64,000 bases of DNA from Haliotis asinina (taxonomy: Eukaryota; Mollusca; Gastropoda; Lepetellida; Haliotidae), in contig NC_090288.1 in assembly GCF_037392515.1 (NCBI RefSeq), positions 58,389,673-58,453,672 on the forward strand, in the 5' to 3' direction. The notes under the pieces were generated by a model, which did not search any database, was not told the origin of the DNA, and was given only the letters and a program-made list of their open reading frames with translations. Positions 1-12,000 of the stretch are shown piece by piece (within the stretch, counting starts at the first letter, position 1; each line of letters begins with the position of its first letter). The position numbers were made by a program, and so were the translations under genes.

Positions 1-1317
1 TGCATTATGCGTATAGCATGCCATTGAGGCGAAAGAGTAGGTTTCTCAACAATGTCACACAGACTGACAGGCTGCGGAAATGAAGTCAAACTTACAGGCA
101 CGAATTCATTCTTTTATTCTTGCATGTGTCTTTGAAAGGAAACGTATTTTGGCAGAACACTATTTCGAGATTTAGCTTTGATATTGCTGAACATTGGAGC
201 CTGTTATTATCAGCGTGTGGCACTAATTGCATCAAACACACAATCTTTTTACAAAATTGTATAAGTGGCAGGCGCTTGTTTGCTGTAGGACCTTTGATCC
301 GTTCGTAAGATTTTAAAATGTGATTTTTACGCCCATCTGATCTGTTTTGTCGGATTTGGTAGTCCCCGGTCTGGGCGAGTATGGTCGTGTCATATAAAAT
401 GTGAGGACAAAGCAGATTCATTTTACTATATACGTCGTTGTGTAACTGATGAAGAGATTTATTGGTGAATCACGTGACGTATTTAGGTGATAAATGACGG
501 TATGTATATACTTCTGTTTTTCAAATGCGTGGTGGTAATATTCACTTCATCGATCACACCTTCTCAGGCATTCGCCTATCAGACCTGAATACCAAACTTC
601 TTGTGACCACAATGATAAAATGTTTAAAGCCCATACATGATGTCCCCCAAAACATGCATGAACGTGATCAAATAACATAGACATTATGGTCCTGATCACC
701 CAGCAACCAACTGTGATGAGAACAGGATAACGACGGTTGGGAAAACCTGCTGGCTGAATGTCGTCACGTTGTAATCTAGGATCTAGCACATACGTTCGTT
801 TGATTGATTTGCTAGCTGGGAAATGTGTAAGTTGCGTGTTCTCTTAAATTCCTTTTGTCAACGAACCCGACATGGAGGTTCAAAAACACTGCCCTTTCAA
901 GAAATAATGTTAGCATGTGTTTTAAAACACCCAGACGTTTAAGAACCAGGATGGTAATACAAGTGCAAGTCTATCAGAACGTTTGACATCCTGTCTAGTA
1001 GGCGTCATCTTTGACGTGACTTTGAAGCAAAACAGAATTCATTATGCAAATTATCCCCCCGATTACATCATATGTAGGCGTCTATACCAAAAGTGGTTTC
1101 AAATCAACGTATTTCTTATCATGTTTGTTCCTTAATGTCAAATATAAGTGTGGGAATGCGTCCAGTGGTTTTATTCCTTGACGGTTATGTAAAGTTGTCC
1201 AACGATGTAGTCTTTATCTTTGTAATTAGACAGAACTTGTGCATAGTGGACAGTTCTTATCTTATTTGTTAATAATATTGAAGCATATATTAATTTCCGC
1301 ATTGCACTTTAAATGCC

Positions 1318-1545
1318 CTACCCCGTGAAAACCCGAGTTCGAACTGATCCTCAGTAAACCCGAGTTGGCATAAGTGGCGACTAACGGGATCTGGTGGTCA
1401 GGTTCACTGACTTGGTTGCCACATGTCATCGTATCTCATGTGCGTAGATCGATGCTCATGATGTTGATCACGGGATTGTTCGGTACAGACTCAGTTGTGT
1501 ACAGACCGCCGTGATATAACGGGCACCTTACGGAAAGCAGCGTAA
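1318..1545 (+). repeat. CTCA-tailed abalone-type repeat
   Basis: cgtgaaaacccgagttcgaa, gtggcgactaacgggatctg, gactacttggttgcc-like region, gatcgatgctcatgatgttg and acagaccgccgtgatataac; the tail is lost. Confidence 0.85.
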
Positions 1546-2633
1546 CACGTAGAAATAAAGAAACAAACAAAAATATATTCTAGCTGGTGTGTGGTATGAT
1601 GTTATTGATTTCACGTCTACGGGAGTTGTTCGCCATGACTGTCTGCAGATACAGATTGTCCGCTGCACCCTCTATACCCACCACGCGATGAAGTGAGGTG
1701 AGTCAATACGTCATGGCTGAGTGCAGAGAGTAGGTCAACATGACACGCCACCTTCAGTTTGTGTCTACAAGCAGGCAGTATACGTGATGTAAAACACAGT
1801 GTAGTTGTCAGTCAGATATACAGTAGCTACCTATGTTTTTCTTTTGGTGCATGTGTTACTCTGATGTTTATTTTTTTAAGTTTACCTAAAAACAAACGAG
1901 TCATGACAGTGCACCACCCGACATGACAATCCTATCCAACATGTAGACTCCTAATCCAAGATGAAATCCCCAAAGGGACCACGGATCTTGAATAAAACGA
2001 CCCACTTCTACTTTGCATTACATTCCCAACGCGTTGGGAGGTTAAACGCATTGATAACACAGCTTGAGTATCGTGCCTATGAGCTCATGCACTTTGCGTG
2101 CGTTGTGCAAACCGTTGCGCACGCGTGTTCCATGCGTATAGCAGTTTGACTTTGACAGACCTAACCAATAAACAATGAACTGAAAAGAGCCATGAGCTGA
2201 AAGGAGCCATTCTGTGTAAATGTTATGAGAGGCTGTAAAAAATAAAATTAATTACAAGCAGCAAATAAGATACAAAATTCAGAAATCACACGTATACATG
2301 TAAATGCTGGAGAATTATGCCATGTAAAATTTCAAAATGTGCTATATTGAAATTAAAACCATTTAAAGAGAGTAAAAATATGAATTGACGAAAAGATCTA
2401 TACATTGTTGTAAAACAAACAAATGTGCCATGACATTTGCACAGGTTTCTCACAAGTTACCAAACCGGCGCATACTCTCTGTGTGTACGTGGACTGGACT
2501 TCTGGGCAGTAGTGCAGATGAAACTTGTTTGGGTTTAAGTGATTCCATTAAATACCAAAAAGGGTTCAGCGTCAGGGAAAACTGTTCGGAGGTTTGAAAT
2601 TACAGATTATCTTCTTTACATAGTTTGATTGTC

Positions 2634-2785
2634 TTGTTTAACGCCACTTTTAGCAATATTTCAGCAATTTCAGCATGGGGCACCAGAAAAAGGCTTCTTA
2701 CATTCTACCTATGTGGCGGATCGAACTCGGGTCTTCAGCGTGACGAGCGGACGCTTTAACCACTAGGCTATCCTACAGCCCGGAA
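2634..2785 (-). mobile_element. tRNA-derived SINE, antisense
   Basis: gtttaacgccacttttagca, gcaccagaaaaaggcttctt, gcggatcgaactcgggtctt (B box reversed) and ggacgctttaaccactaggc (A box reversed). Confidence 0.88.
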
Positions 2786-2914
2786 TGCCTAAGTGTGACA
2801 AACGAAGATGAGGATGTTATATTTTACATGGCAAAAAGGCGATAATGATTACTTTCTGAAAAAGATACGCTAGATATATTACTGAAAGTGTAAGCGGATT
2901 AGTGCGTTTACTTC

Positions 2915-3135
2915 CCGTGAAGATCTAGATTAGTGATGACCTTCGATCACCCATGTCTGTCGTAACAGTCGACTAATGGGATCGGTTGGTCAAATTTGGT
3001 GACTCTCTTGGTGCATGACCCCGTATCCCAATGACACAGATCGATTCTCACGATGTCAGACAATGAATTGTGTGGTCCAGAATCGATTATTTACAGTTAT
3101 CCATCATATAGATGCCATATTGTCATTAACGCACT
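2915..3135 (+). repeat. CTCA-tailed repeat
   Basis: ttcccgtgaagatctagatt, cacccatgtctgtcgtaaca, gtcgactaatgggatcggtt and gtatcccaatgacacagatc. A further fragment of the family (tgtccatgctgtcgattact, gattgtctggttcagattcg) follows at 3282-3350. Confidence 0.85.
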
Positions 3136-5094
3136 TGTGGAGATTTATCGGAACGTGTACCCGAGAGTATCGAGGATGGGCGTAGCCATGAAACACACAA
3201 TTGTGTTGGTATAGAGCGCAAGTGTTATAGTAGTGACGGCTGCGGTTCAGAGACACCGTAGCCTAGTTTTGTAGATCTATATGTCCATGCTGTCGATTAC
3301 TAGATTGTCTGGTTCAGATTCGATTATTTTACAGACCGTATACCATATAAAACAACAAACACACCAACAAAACATGCAAGGTGAAATCATACCTACATTA
3401 ACGATACATTCAGTGGTGTGTGATAGTGAATGTAGTTTTACGGCGCTTCTTTTGGGAACATACCTGCAGCATCATTACAAGGGACACGGACACTTCAATC
3501 ACTAGACTGTCACACTGCCCTTCAATTTCAATCTTTGTATTTTTGAGACTTCAACATCAAATATTAACGCAATTAGATACGACAACTTAGACGAATGGGC
3601 GTGATAATGATATAACATTCATCACACAATGACGAAGCTCGGGGCACAATGATAGACAATTAAAAATATTTTGCCTTGAACTATGTCTCTGCCACATGGT
3701 TACCTGTTGTTCATCAAATGACTCATACTGGTAAAAAAAAATAAAAGTTGAGAGAATATCCCCTTGGCGTGACGCTTTCGCAGTGCACGTCAGTGTAAAC
3801 ATAACAGTACTAAGTGAAGAGAGATCGCATTGTCACATTGTGGTTATATATTTTTTAAATGAAACATGTTTTGAAAAAAGGTGTCTTTACACTAAATATT
3901 TCATTTCATCATTTAGAGTCATGTAGTCAATAATGTCATAATAATTAAGTTAATGTTTTTGTATCCCTATAGTCGTACGTTTGCTTTTTGAATGTATTAA
4001 TTTCGTGATACATTGTGAAATTACCCTTGAAGTCTGATACAACAGACCATCTGTCTGCTGGATAGAGGACTGATCGGAGAGTCAGTTTAACCGTTACACA
4101 TCAAACAGTCCTACATACGTCGAGGTCACAGAGACAAGTTAGGATATTTGAACATGTTTGTCATGTTTCTTTGAACAATGGGAAATACATATTTGTCATG
4201 TTATATTTTCGTCACAGAAAAACTACAATGGACATAAACAGAGGAAAAGTAATATTCATATCTCACTGTTCGTGAAGGCCGACTGTGGCAATGCTGTCAA
4301 ATTTCTCTATTTCATTACAGATGTGGGCCAACAGCCCCTGGTACAACATTGATTGGTCCATCACATATAAGTATTACATACTTCACTAGAGCATGTCTCA
4401 CTGACGAGGTTAGGTGTTTATCAACAAAGGTTTGGTTAAGTGACATGAGCATACTAATTATACCAATTTCTATCATGTACGAATAATCGTTCCTAAGCCA
4501 CATATCGGTAACATAGATTATACAAAATTGTACAGATTAGTAAAAGGTTATATTCTGCCCCAATATAACCACAGCGAAAGACTTTACAAATTCTTCAATT
4601 CCTTTGTACACTAAGATAACTGCTTTCGTCAATGGCTGAATACATGTACATGTGTTAGAGAGATGTACACGAGGTGTAGGGTAGTTCATTTACAATGACA
4701 TGTCTACGCTGCAAGGCATGATAATAAAGTAGGCTAAGTTTCTAACAACAGATGTTTGCTTGGAAGACATAAGTATATCAAGTTTTGTCACAGTAGGATA
4801 TGTGTAATATTTCTTTACAGTGTATCATTGCCATAGATTATCAAAACTACAGATCAATACGATACTCTCTTTCAATAAAACCAGTTACAGAGACTTTACA
4901 AAATGAGTCTTTCCTCTGTCGCCTACGGTCCTGCAGTTTACTGGCCAGAAGGCATGTGAGGATTATGCGGTCAAATTCCAGATTTACTCTTATTGGTTGT
5001 TTGTATATTTTCTCGCCTTGCTACATGAATGACTATGGTCTTGCGTTGTTTTTCGTAAAACAATTCCATTACAAGACAAACAGACTTCACATAG

Positions 5095-5182
5095 ACATTG
5101 TTGTCGTGTATGGAATCGAACTCGGTTCATCGACATCACTAGGGGACGCTTTAACCACTAGGTTACCAAACTGCCCCAGTAG
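5095..5182 (-). mobile_element. tRNA-derived SINE head, antisense
   Basis: tggaatcgaactcggttcat (B box reversed) and ggacgctttaaccactaggt (A box reversed). Confidence 0.75.
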
Positions 5183-7080
5183 TTTGTCCGCAGCATCACC
5201 AAAGTGACCGTATCGGTTTTCCTCTTACATCATGCTCAGTGGTAGTGAAATAGATGTGGCAGTGTTCAAGGCAGCGGTAAACAGAGTGAGAGGCCGGAGT
5301 TATGGACTTGCTATACAGCTTTGTAGCCTGTAGTGCGTCGCCTACTGTCCTTAAACACCTTATTAAACACCTGTATCACAGAGGCACAGACTCAGACCTA
5401 GACCATCAATCCCAGGCTCTCAGTCAATGCATTAATCCACATGGCTACCAGGCCATCATCTCGAATCTATGATTATTCAAAATGATCCGAAATCCTCAGT
5501 TAAATGAATCTCTCTTTAAGAGCTTTTTACGTTTTAAATTACATTAATTAATGTTCCCTTACATTCAGAAAATAATTATTAAGTTTAATAATTGTGCCGA
5601 GAGCAACTTCAACACAGAACGGTAATAATGGACGAGACAAAATAGGGGATAATTACATATCCAATTTTCGTATAACTAGTGCTTTGGTTTTTCAATATCA
5701 GACTTCTCCATATTGGCTGAAAACAAGTACTCTTACACAAAACTCAAACAAGTGTTGGGTTTCAGATTTGATCAAATATCTAAGTGGGGGAAACAGGATC
5801 CGCACAGCCGATATATTCCAAATTAAAAACATCTCTAGGTAAATTTGTTTACTAAAATGACTTTTTACCATGAAAACCTTTTTACCATATTTGTGCATTC
5901 TTTCTCTACACCTGAGAAAAGCACCTTTCGTGAAAGAAAGGACAAACAAAATAAATATTTTGCTACACTGTAGCCCTAACTTGACATTTAGCGTTGGTTC
6001 AAGTCCAAAACGTGCAGTTGTTTAAAGAAGTATGTTTTGTTCTTTCACCGGTACAAGCATAAAGTTGACACACGCAGATTTAAGGAGAACACAAAGCTAA
6101 GAAGTGAAATTGTTCTTAGAAGAACCTTGTTATACTAAAAAGAAATGTTTAACATACTGTCTAACATGATTTTGTCTGAGCTGATCTAATCTACAACACA
6201 CAGATCACGATAAGCCCCCGGCATGTGGTCGGAACCCCATAAGACAGAAACAACATGTTTGTAATACTTCTTGCAAGACCTTTTTGGGGAGTCGAAAAAA
6301 GTGCCTTAGATATGTTGTATTTTCAGGGCAGGTTAAGCTCAGCAGATATTTAAAAGTATCTAAGCTGCGTGGCTAAAGCAGGTAGCCTCTGACCAAAAAA
6401 AAAAAAAAACCCAAAAAATTAAGTTTACACTTCTTATAAAATCAGCCGTTAATGTTTGTGCAGGGGATGCTGGCTTAATATGTTTGAAGTATCATTACAC
6501 TTGACATGAAATTCTCCCAGACTCCAGAAACAACTGTGTTAATTTACTGTGCTTGTAAATACAAACTTGGGGGTTCACAATCACAATATATTACTAACCC
6601 ATCCAAATGAATTTTTACTCAGTCTTTTCTTAATTCAGTCGATTTCATTTGGGTCCATTGTCTTTTCACAGACATGTAACGGCAAATTTCGAAATTGCTT
6701 CGTCGCATGAATAATGGCATAAAAATGAAAGCAGACAAATTCTGTATGATCACACGAGGTCTTTTATACACATTTAATAGGGGATTCAAACAAAGTGATC
6801 GGACCTCTGTCTCTGTTTTCTCTCATCACGCTAAAAGAAGTTTCTGAATGTTCTTTGGTCCGTTCAAAAGTTCTTCTAACCTTTACTGCACCTGATCTCA
6901 AATAGGTCGATCGAGAATAAATATGTTGATCAAGCCTCCATATGAAAACTATTGTTAATATCAAGCCTATAACATTGTTTCCCAAACTTGAAACAGGATA
7001 TTTCTAAAATAGAATCCTGAGGACATTGCCAAAACAGGTAAACCTTTAAAGTGAGTCAAATCTAATTTTCAAAGAATCTG
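5183..7080. other. Spacer with no recognised gene
   Basis: AT-rich; a poly-A run at 6395-6410. Overlapping short ORFs near 5600-5950 on both strands lack coding character. Confidence 0.4.
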
Positions 7081-7329
7081 TTTGGCACGCTACAAGAACA
7101 GCAACTTGTTTCCAAACAATGCCGTGATTTCCGAGCTAGCGAAAAGCCGCTTGATACTCGTTCTTTTCTGAAAATACAACCGCTTCCGCCTTGACGACTC
7201 TCTTGTCAAAAGAAGCCCTTTGGATGGTGGCCATATTTTGTCCCCCTATGTAAATCGTTTGGTTGTTCGAACAAACTCCGGCCGTATTTTAGCGGCCCAC
7301 GACACCTTTACCTCAATTTCTTGAGGCAA

Positions 7330-7569
7330 CAATGATAGAGGATTACCTTGTTTGTTGTTGTGAGTCGCGATACAAAGCAAAGAATCGTGTTTGTCGATCA
7401 TTTGCGGAAGTCTCATGCCGAAGCTATTGTTTGTCGTCTGCTACGTTACTGCGTTGCCGCCAAAGTCAAACAAACCTGCATTTATAAAGATTGTCCCCCA
7501 AGGGAAAGTTTTCATAAGTGCTCAAGATATGGAACATTAGGGACCTATCATCCTAAGGTGAGTTGTGTT
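7330..7569 (+). other. Possible exon of an unknown gene
   Basis: A G+C-richer, CpG-containing stretch ends at a good donor (CCTAAG|GTGAGT, 7554-7565). One frame gives FVDHLRKSHAEAIVCRLLRY and SFHKCSRYGTLGTYHPK. No homology is recognised and no partner exon was found; it could be a 5' UTR exon. Confidence 0.2.
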
Positions 7570-8489
7570 CTTTGATATGAACGGCACCATCCTTTATGAG
7601 TATCTGTAACGTCTTTGGTCGTGGTATCATTTTACATTTGGAGATATAATGCATGAGATGAGAAAAATACATGACATGTACATTACGTTTCGTTGTCCTC
7701 GGTGATGAAACTTTATTTGGCTTCAGAACATTTTTAAACCACCTTGATTTAAATCATGTAACTTCCTTGGCCAACCCGTAGATTATGGCGCCAGGATAAG
7801 TTTCTGTTTAATATACTACGGAACCGCTCGAGGAATTTTGGTCTCAATCGAGCCCCCATGGTTTCTAGTATGGTGATCTACCTTCAGCTGTTGGCGATCT
7901 ATAGTCTGTTTTAGATTATGTATTGTTCAAATAGTGCTATTAGTTTTTACTTCACATTCTAGTCTTAATCCAAATTGTTATACATCACATTTTGTCTTTT
8001 TATGCGAATTACCGAGGGAGTCGCTAGAGAATATATTCTCCATTACTTTCATTTTTAGGCACAGATTGTAATGACTGGTTCAGAATAAGCTACCCACACC
8101 AACCGAAAAATAACCTTAATTAAAGATCTTATGAGCATGTGTTCGCATGCACTTCATCATGAGATCTATCCCCTACCTCAGTGTTCATAACCGTTGGGTA
8201 GCTATAGTGTGGACATATTTCGTTAAATCCATGTTCTTTTTCATTCTCCATCTGAGCCTCGCGTTAGTTTCACCTCAGGGGGCTCTTCCCAGGGGGATGC
8301 AACAACCCTGTGGGCTAAAGCGCGACAATTCGATGTGAAGAGTTGCGTCCCTTTAGCATATCAGAAACCCGAGATTCGAATTACAGAAACCTTGATAATG
8401 TTTCTGTTTTTCCAATGTGGTAAAAGTCCCAGGGCTGAATCACCTAGAGCTTTCCCTGCTCTCTAAGCAAACATGTACAAGTCGTGATG

Positions 8490-8640
8490 ATCTTGGGTAG
8501 CCTCCTGGTTAATGAGTCGTACTAAACACCCGGGTTCGATTTCCCCATCTAGGAATATTGGGTGCTAGTCCATCGTCTGGAGACCTACGTTGTATTTCTG
8601 GAACATTTCTGTTATATAGGCGTAACCACTCACTCATTAA
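8490..8640 (+). mobile_element. tRNA-derived SINE upstream of gene 1
   Basis: gggtagcctcctggttaatg (A box), cgggttcgatttcccc (B box), ggaacatttctgttatatag, tail cactcactcatt. Confidence 0.85.
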
Positions 8641-8756
8641 TACAGATCTTACTCCGATCAAATCTGTTCGCCTGCTGAAATAGTTCATTGCTGGTCACAG
8701 AGAACTCAAGTTGAGATCCTGCTGCTGCTACTGTTACAACTACTCAGTCATTTATA

Positions 8757-8772
8757 GCTGCTGCTGCTGCTG

Positions 8773-8811
<39 letters not shown>

Positions 8812-8848
8812 GCTTACTACTACTACTACTACTACTACTACTAGCTTA
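8757..8848 (+). repeat. (CTG/CTA)n trinucleotide repeat just upstream of gene 1
   Basis: A run of GCTGCTGCTGCT passes into two blocks of CTACTACTA separated by agctta. It ends about 43 bases before the gene 1 ATG, so it lies in the proximal promoter, the 5' UTR or a short leader intron. Confidence 0.9.
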
Positions 8849-8890
8849 AGCTTTTTATTTCTACTTTTAGATATACTGCAAAATACCAAC

Positions 8891-9068
8891 ATGAAATCTT
8901 TTATCACCTGTTTGAGTGTTGCCATGGTGATACTGGTCAGTTATGTTCAGTCATTTCCATCTGACCACAATGAAATTAACGACGGCAGCTTAGATATGAG
9001 GGCAGCGAACTACGTGGAGACATCGACGACAACGGAATCTCCAGCCTACGTGAAACGTCGACGATTCA
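8891..9068 (+). CDS. Gene 1 exon 1: signal peptide and pro-region
   Basis: Begins at an ATG with context aaataccaacATG. It encodes a hydrophobic leader (MKSFITCLSVAMVILVSYV), a Ser/Thr/Glu-rich stretch with TSTTTES, and VKRRRF. It ends at the donor A|GTGAGT in phase 1; the split codon with exon 2 gives Asn before the first Cys, creating an N-C-T glycosylation sequon. Confidence 0.75.
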
Positions 9069-12000
9069 GTGAGTTGAATGATTTGCAAATCATCTTTGCT
9101 GAAACTACACAGATGTATTGTTTAAAACCAATGTACCGTATTTCTCCAATAAGCACCGAGCCTCTAACGCCGGTGGTAAAGCAGTTCACAAACAATTGCG
9201 ACAATTAGACCCAACAATCGCAAAGGTCCCGGGGATCTAATAAGCGCTGGGCCTGTAATTCCGTTGGAACGGACTTATTAGAGGAAATACGGTATATCTA
9301 CAAAGCTAGATGTGTGTTTGGGACGTGATGACGTGTTTGTTGTTTTACACCGCGCTCAGCAAAATTCCAGCTATACGGCGGCGGCCCGTGAATAATCGAC
9401 TTTGGACCAGACAATCCAGTGATTAAATTCGTGAGCACCAACAAGCAGGTTACAGTGACATTAATCTACCAACTAACGGTATCTGGTGGCCAGGATCGAA
9501 GATCATGTCATCGTATCCCAGTAGCGTAAATAGATGCTCATGCTGTTGATCTTAGGTTTGTCTGGTTCAGACTCGATTATTTACACACCCTCGTCATATA
9601 GCCGGAGCATTGCTGACCGCGGCGTAAAAGTTAACTCGCTCACTGCAGCTTGATATGAGTGATGTCGGATACACCTCAGAACGTCAAACGTTAGAAACTG
9701 ATTGATACAAGCTGGATGTTTTGAAGTCAATAATCATACTCAGGAAAATGACTTTTAGGAACGCAGTGTACACATGAGGTCTATCGTGAAATTCTTTATA
9801 AGTTGAAGTTCTACAGAGGTAATAAATCATATGTGTCAAGGCGAAATAGATAGTACAAGTTAACACCTATAACTGTTATACAAGTTAACACCTATACCTG
9901 TTATACAAGTTAATACTTATAACTGTTATATACGTTAACACCTATAACTGTTATGCAAGTTAACAGCTAAATGATAATTCAAGTTAACAGCTTGATAAAT
10001 AATGTCTGAAACACCTAATTACATATGTGTAACAATTACATAGATAATACTTACGTCTTAACAGATAATATGTGTAATAGCTAAAACGATAATGTGTGAC
10101 AGCTACAATGACACAATTTACGACGAAGGTGATAATGGTGTTTTTATATTTTATGAATGCATGTAAAATTACTCACACATAAAAGGAAGTGAATAAACCT
10201 GCGTGTGTTTGTGTGTCTGCTATTTTGCTTTGTGTGTCTGCGTGTGCGTGCGTATGTGTGTGTGTGCTTGTAATAGTTTGGATCACTGTCGGATCCACTA
10301 TCGCAAATTTACATGGACAGCACACCCGCGTTATACTGACTCCAGGCCGACCATCCATCTGCCATTAATGCCAAACGCTTGAAAACATATCAGTGTATGA
10401 GCTTTGCATTACGTTTTGTCGCCTGGTTTGAGTTATGTCTGTTACAATGCAACATGTAGCTCTTTCATTTCTTACGGTTCTGTTAAGAATTGGGACTAAT
10501 CAGCTCGAGAGTGTGTTTAAGTGAGTAGGGGAAGAATTTATTTTCACTATGACATAATTTTACCATTTTCACCATGCCATGTGGTGGCGAGTGGTCCTGT
10601 GCGTAGTGCTCAGGTCACCATCAGTTGAAGTTAAGCACCGTCGAGCTCGGACATTCCTTGGATGGGTGGCCGTGTTTGGCAGTTTAACCACTGAGTTTCT
10701 AGGACTTCGGTCCTGCCCCACAACGGAGCACATGGGAAACATGTGGTCTCACCTTAGGCAAGTGAGTTTGTTCAAATTTGCCTCTGTTCATCCAGCAGAA
10801 AATGGGTACCCGGTGAGATAGAGTCCTGTGGCTATAACCATCTAGCGCCTAAGAGAGCAGCTTGGGTTATCCGGGGTAATGATAATCAGATTCTGATTAG
10901 AGCGCCCAGTGAGCAACTGGTCAGATGGATACTAGGCGCTATATAAGTGAATTATTATCATTATTATTATTATCAAAGAGTAATAGCAAATTTTACATAG
11001 AAATGTAATGCAGACTGTCGGACTGGACCCAGATGATAAGTCTTGAAGTGAATGCGTGGGTTAAGTTGAGCAGTATCTCAATGATCGGATTCTTAACGCT
11101 CGAGGGATAGATCTGCATTAGCTAGTTGTCATCGCACACCCCTTCCTGTCATCATTTTTGTTCTAGAACACCAGGTGTTCGTTTACGTGTCATCAAAGTA
11201 TTTATATTGTTAATTCCAGATTGCACTGACTCCCACAGACCTCACGAGAACGACACCAACAAGTTTCAGGTGTTCCACAACAACGTCTGGTGGGACCAGG
11301 TGTGTCAGACCGGTCTCATCTGGAACCAGACCCTTTGCAGGTGCGAGTACTCCTCTGGTCTAAAGAGGATACCTAAGTGCCCCGACTACCGGGCCCACAG
11401 CAACGATACCAGCAAGTACGAACAATTGGTCAACGGCAAGTGGATCATCAGAGAGTGCAATCTGGCTGTGACCGGTTTACTCTGGAACCAGACCGCCTGC
11501 AGATGTGTGTGGGGCCCGGATGGTGAAAAGGACTTCCTGTCTCGCCAAAGTAGGTCACGAGAGTTTTACAGACAGAATTTGTTAGGGTGCAGGGAAAAAT
11601 ATGCAAAGTTTCAAAACGTGAAATAAAACTTTCACATTGAAAACGGCATTATGGTGTCATGACAAGTAGGACTTATAATCACACAATAAACTCGAATCCA
11701 TCATACAAAATATAAAACCTCTTTCTCAAGCAGTCTTTAGTCAATATTCCAACAATATGAGAGGTGAAGGAAGGGTGGGGGTGGTTGGGGGTAGGGGGAT
11801 AGGGTAGGAGGGTAGAAGAAATAGGCTCACACATATGGGTGATCGCGAATCCGGGTCTTTTGACTCGATGTGCGAACGTTTTAACCACATGATTACCACA
11901 TCGTATGTTTCATTTTGGCTCGGGAAATTGGATTATACGCTTTTGTTGCAAAAAGGGAATGGCTTACGCGAACGAAACATTTCCGTTTTCCAGTTTACAT

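Noticed and set aside
8490-8560. tRNA gene from A-box and B-box matches
   Set aside because: No cloverleaf can be drawn; the same boxes recur in many SINE copies with a CTCA tail.
10585-10700. Functional 5S rRNA gene
   Set aside because: Only part of the 5S sequence is present and it is fused to a SINE body; no terminator T-run follows a full 120-base gene.
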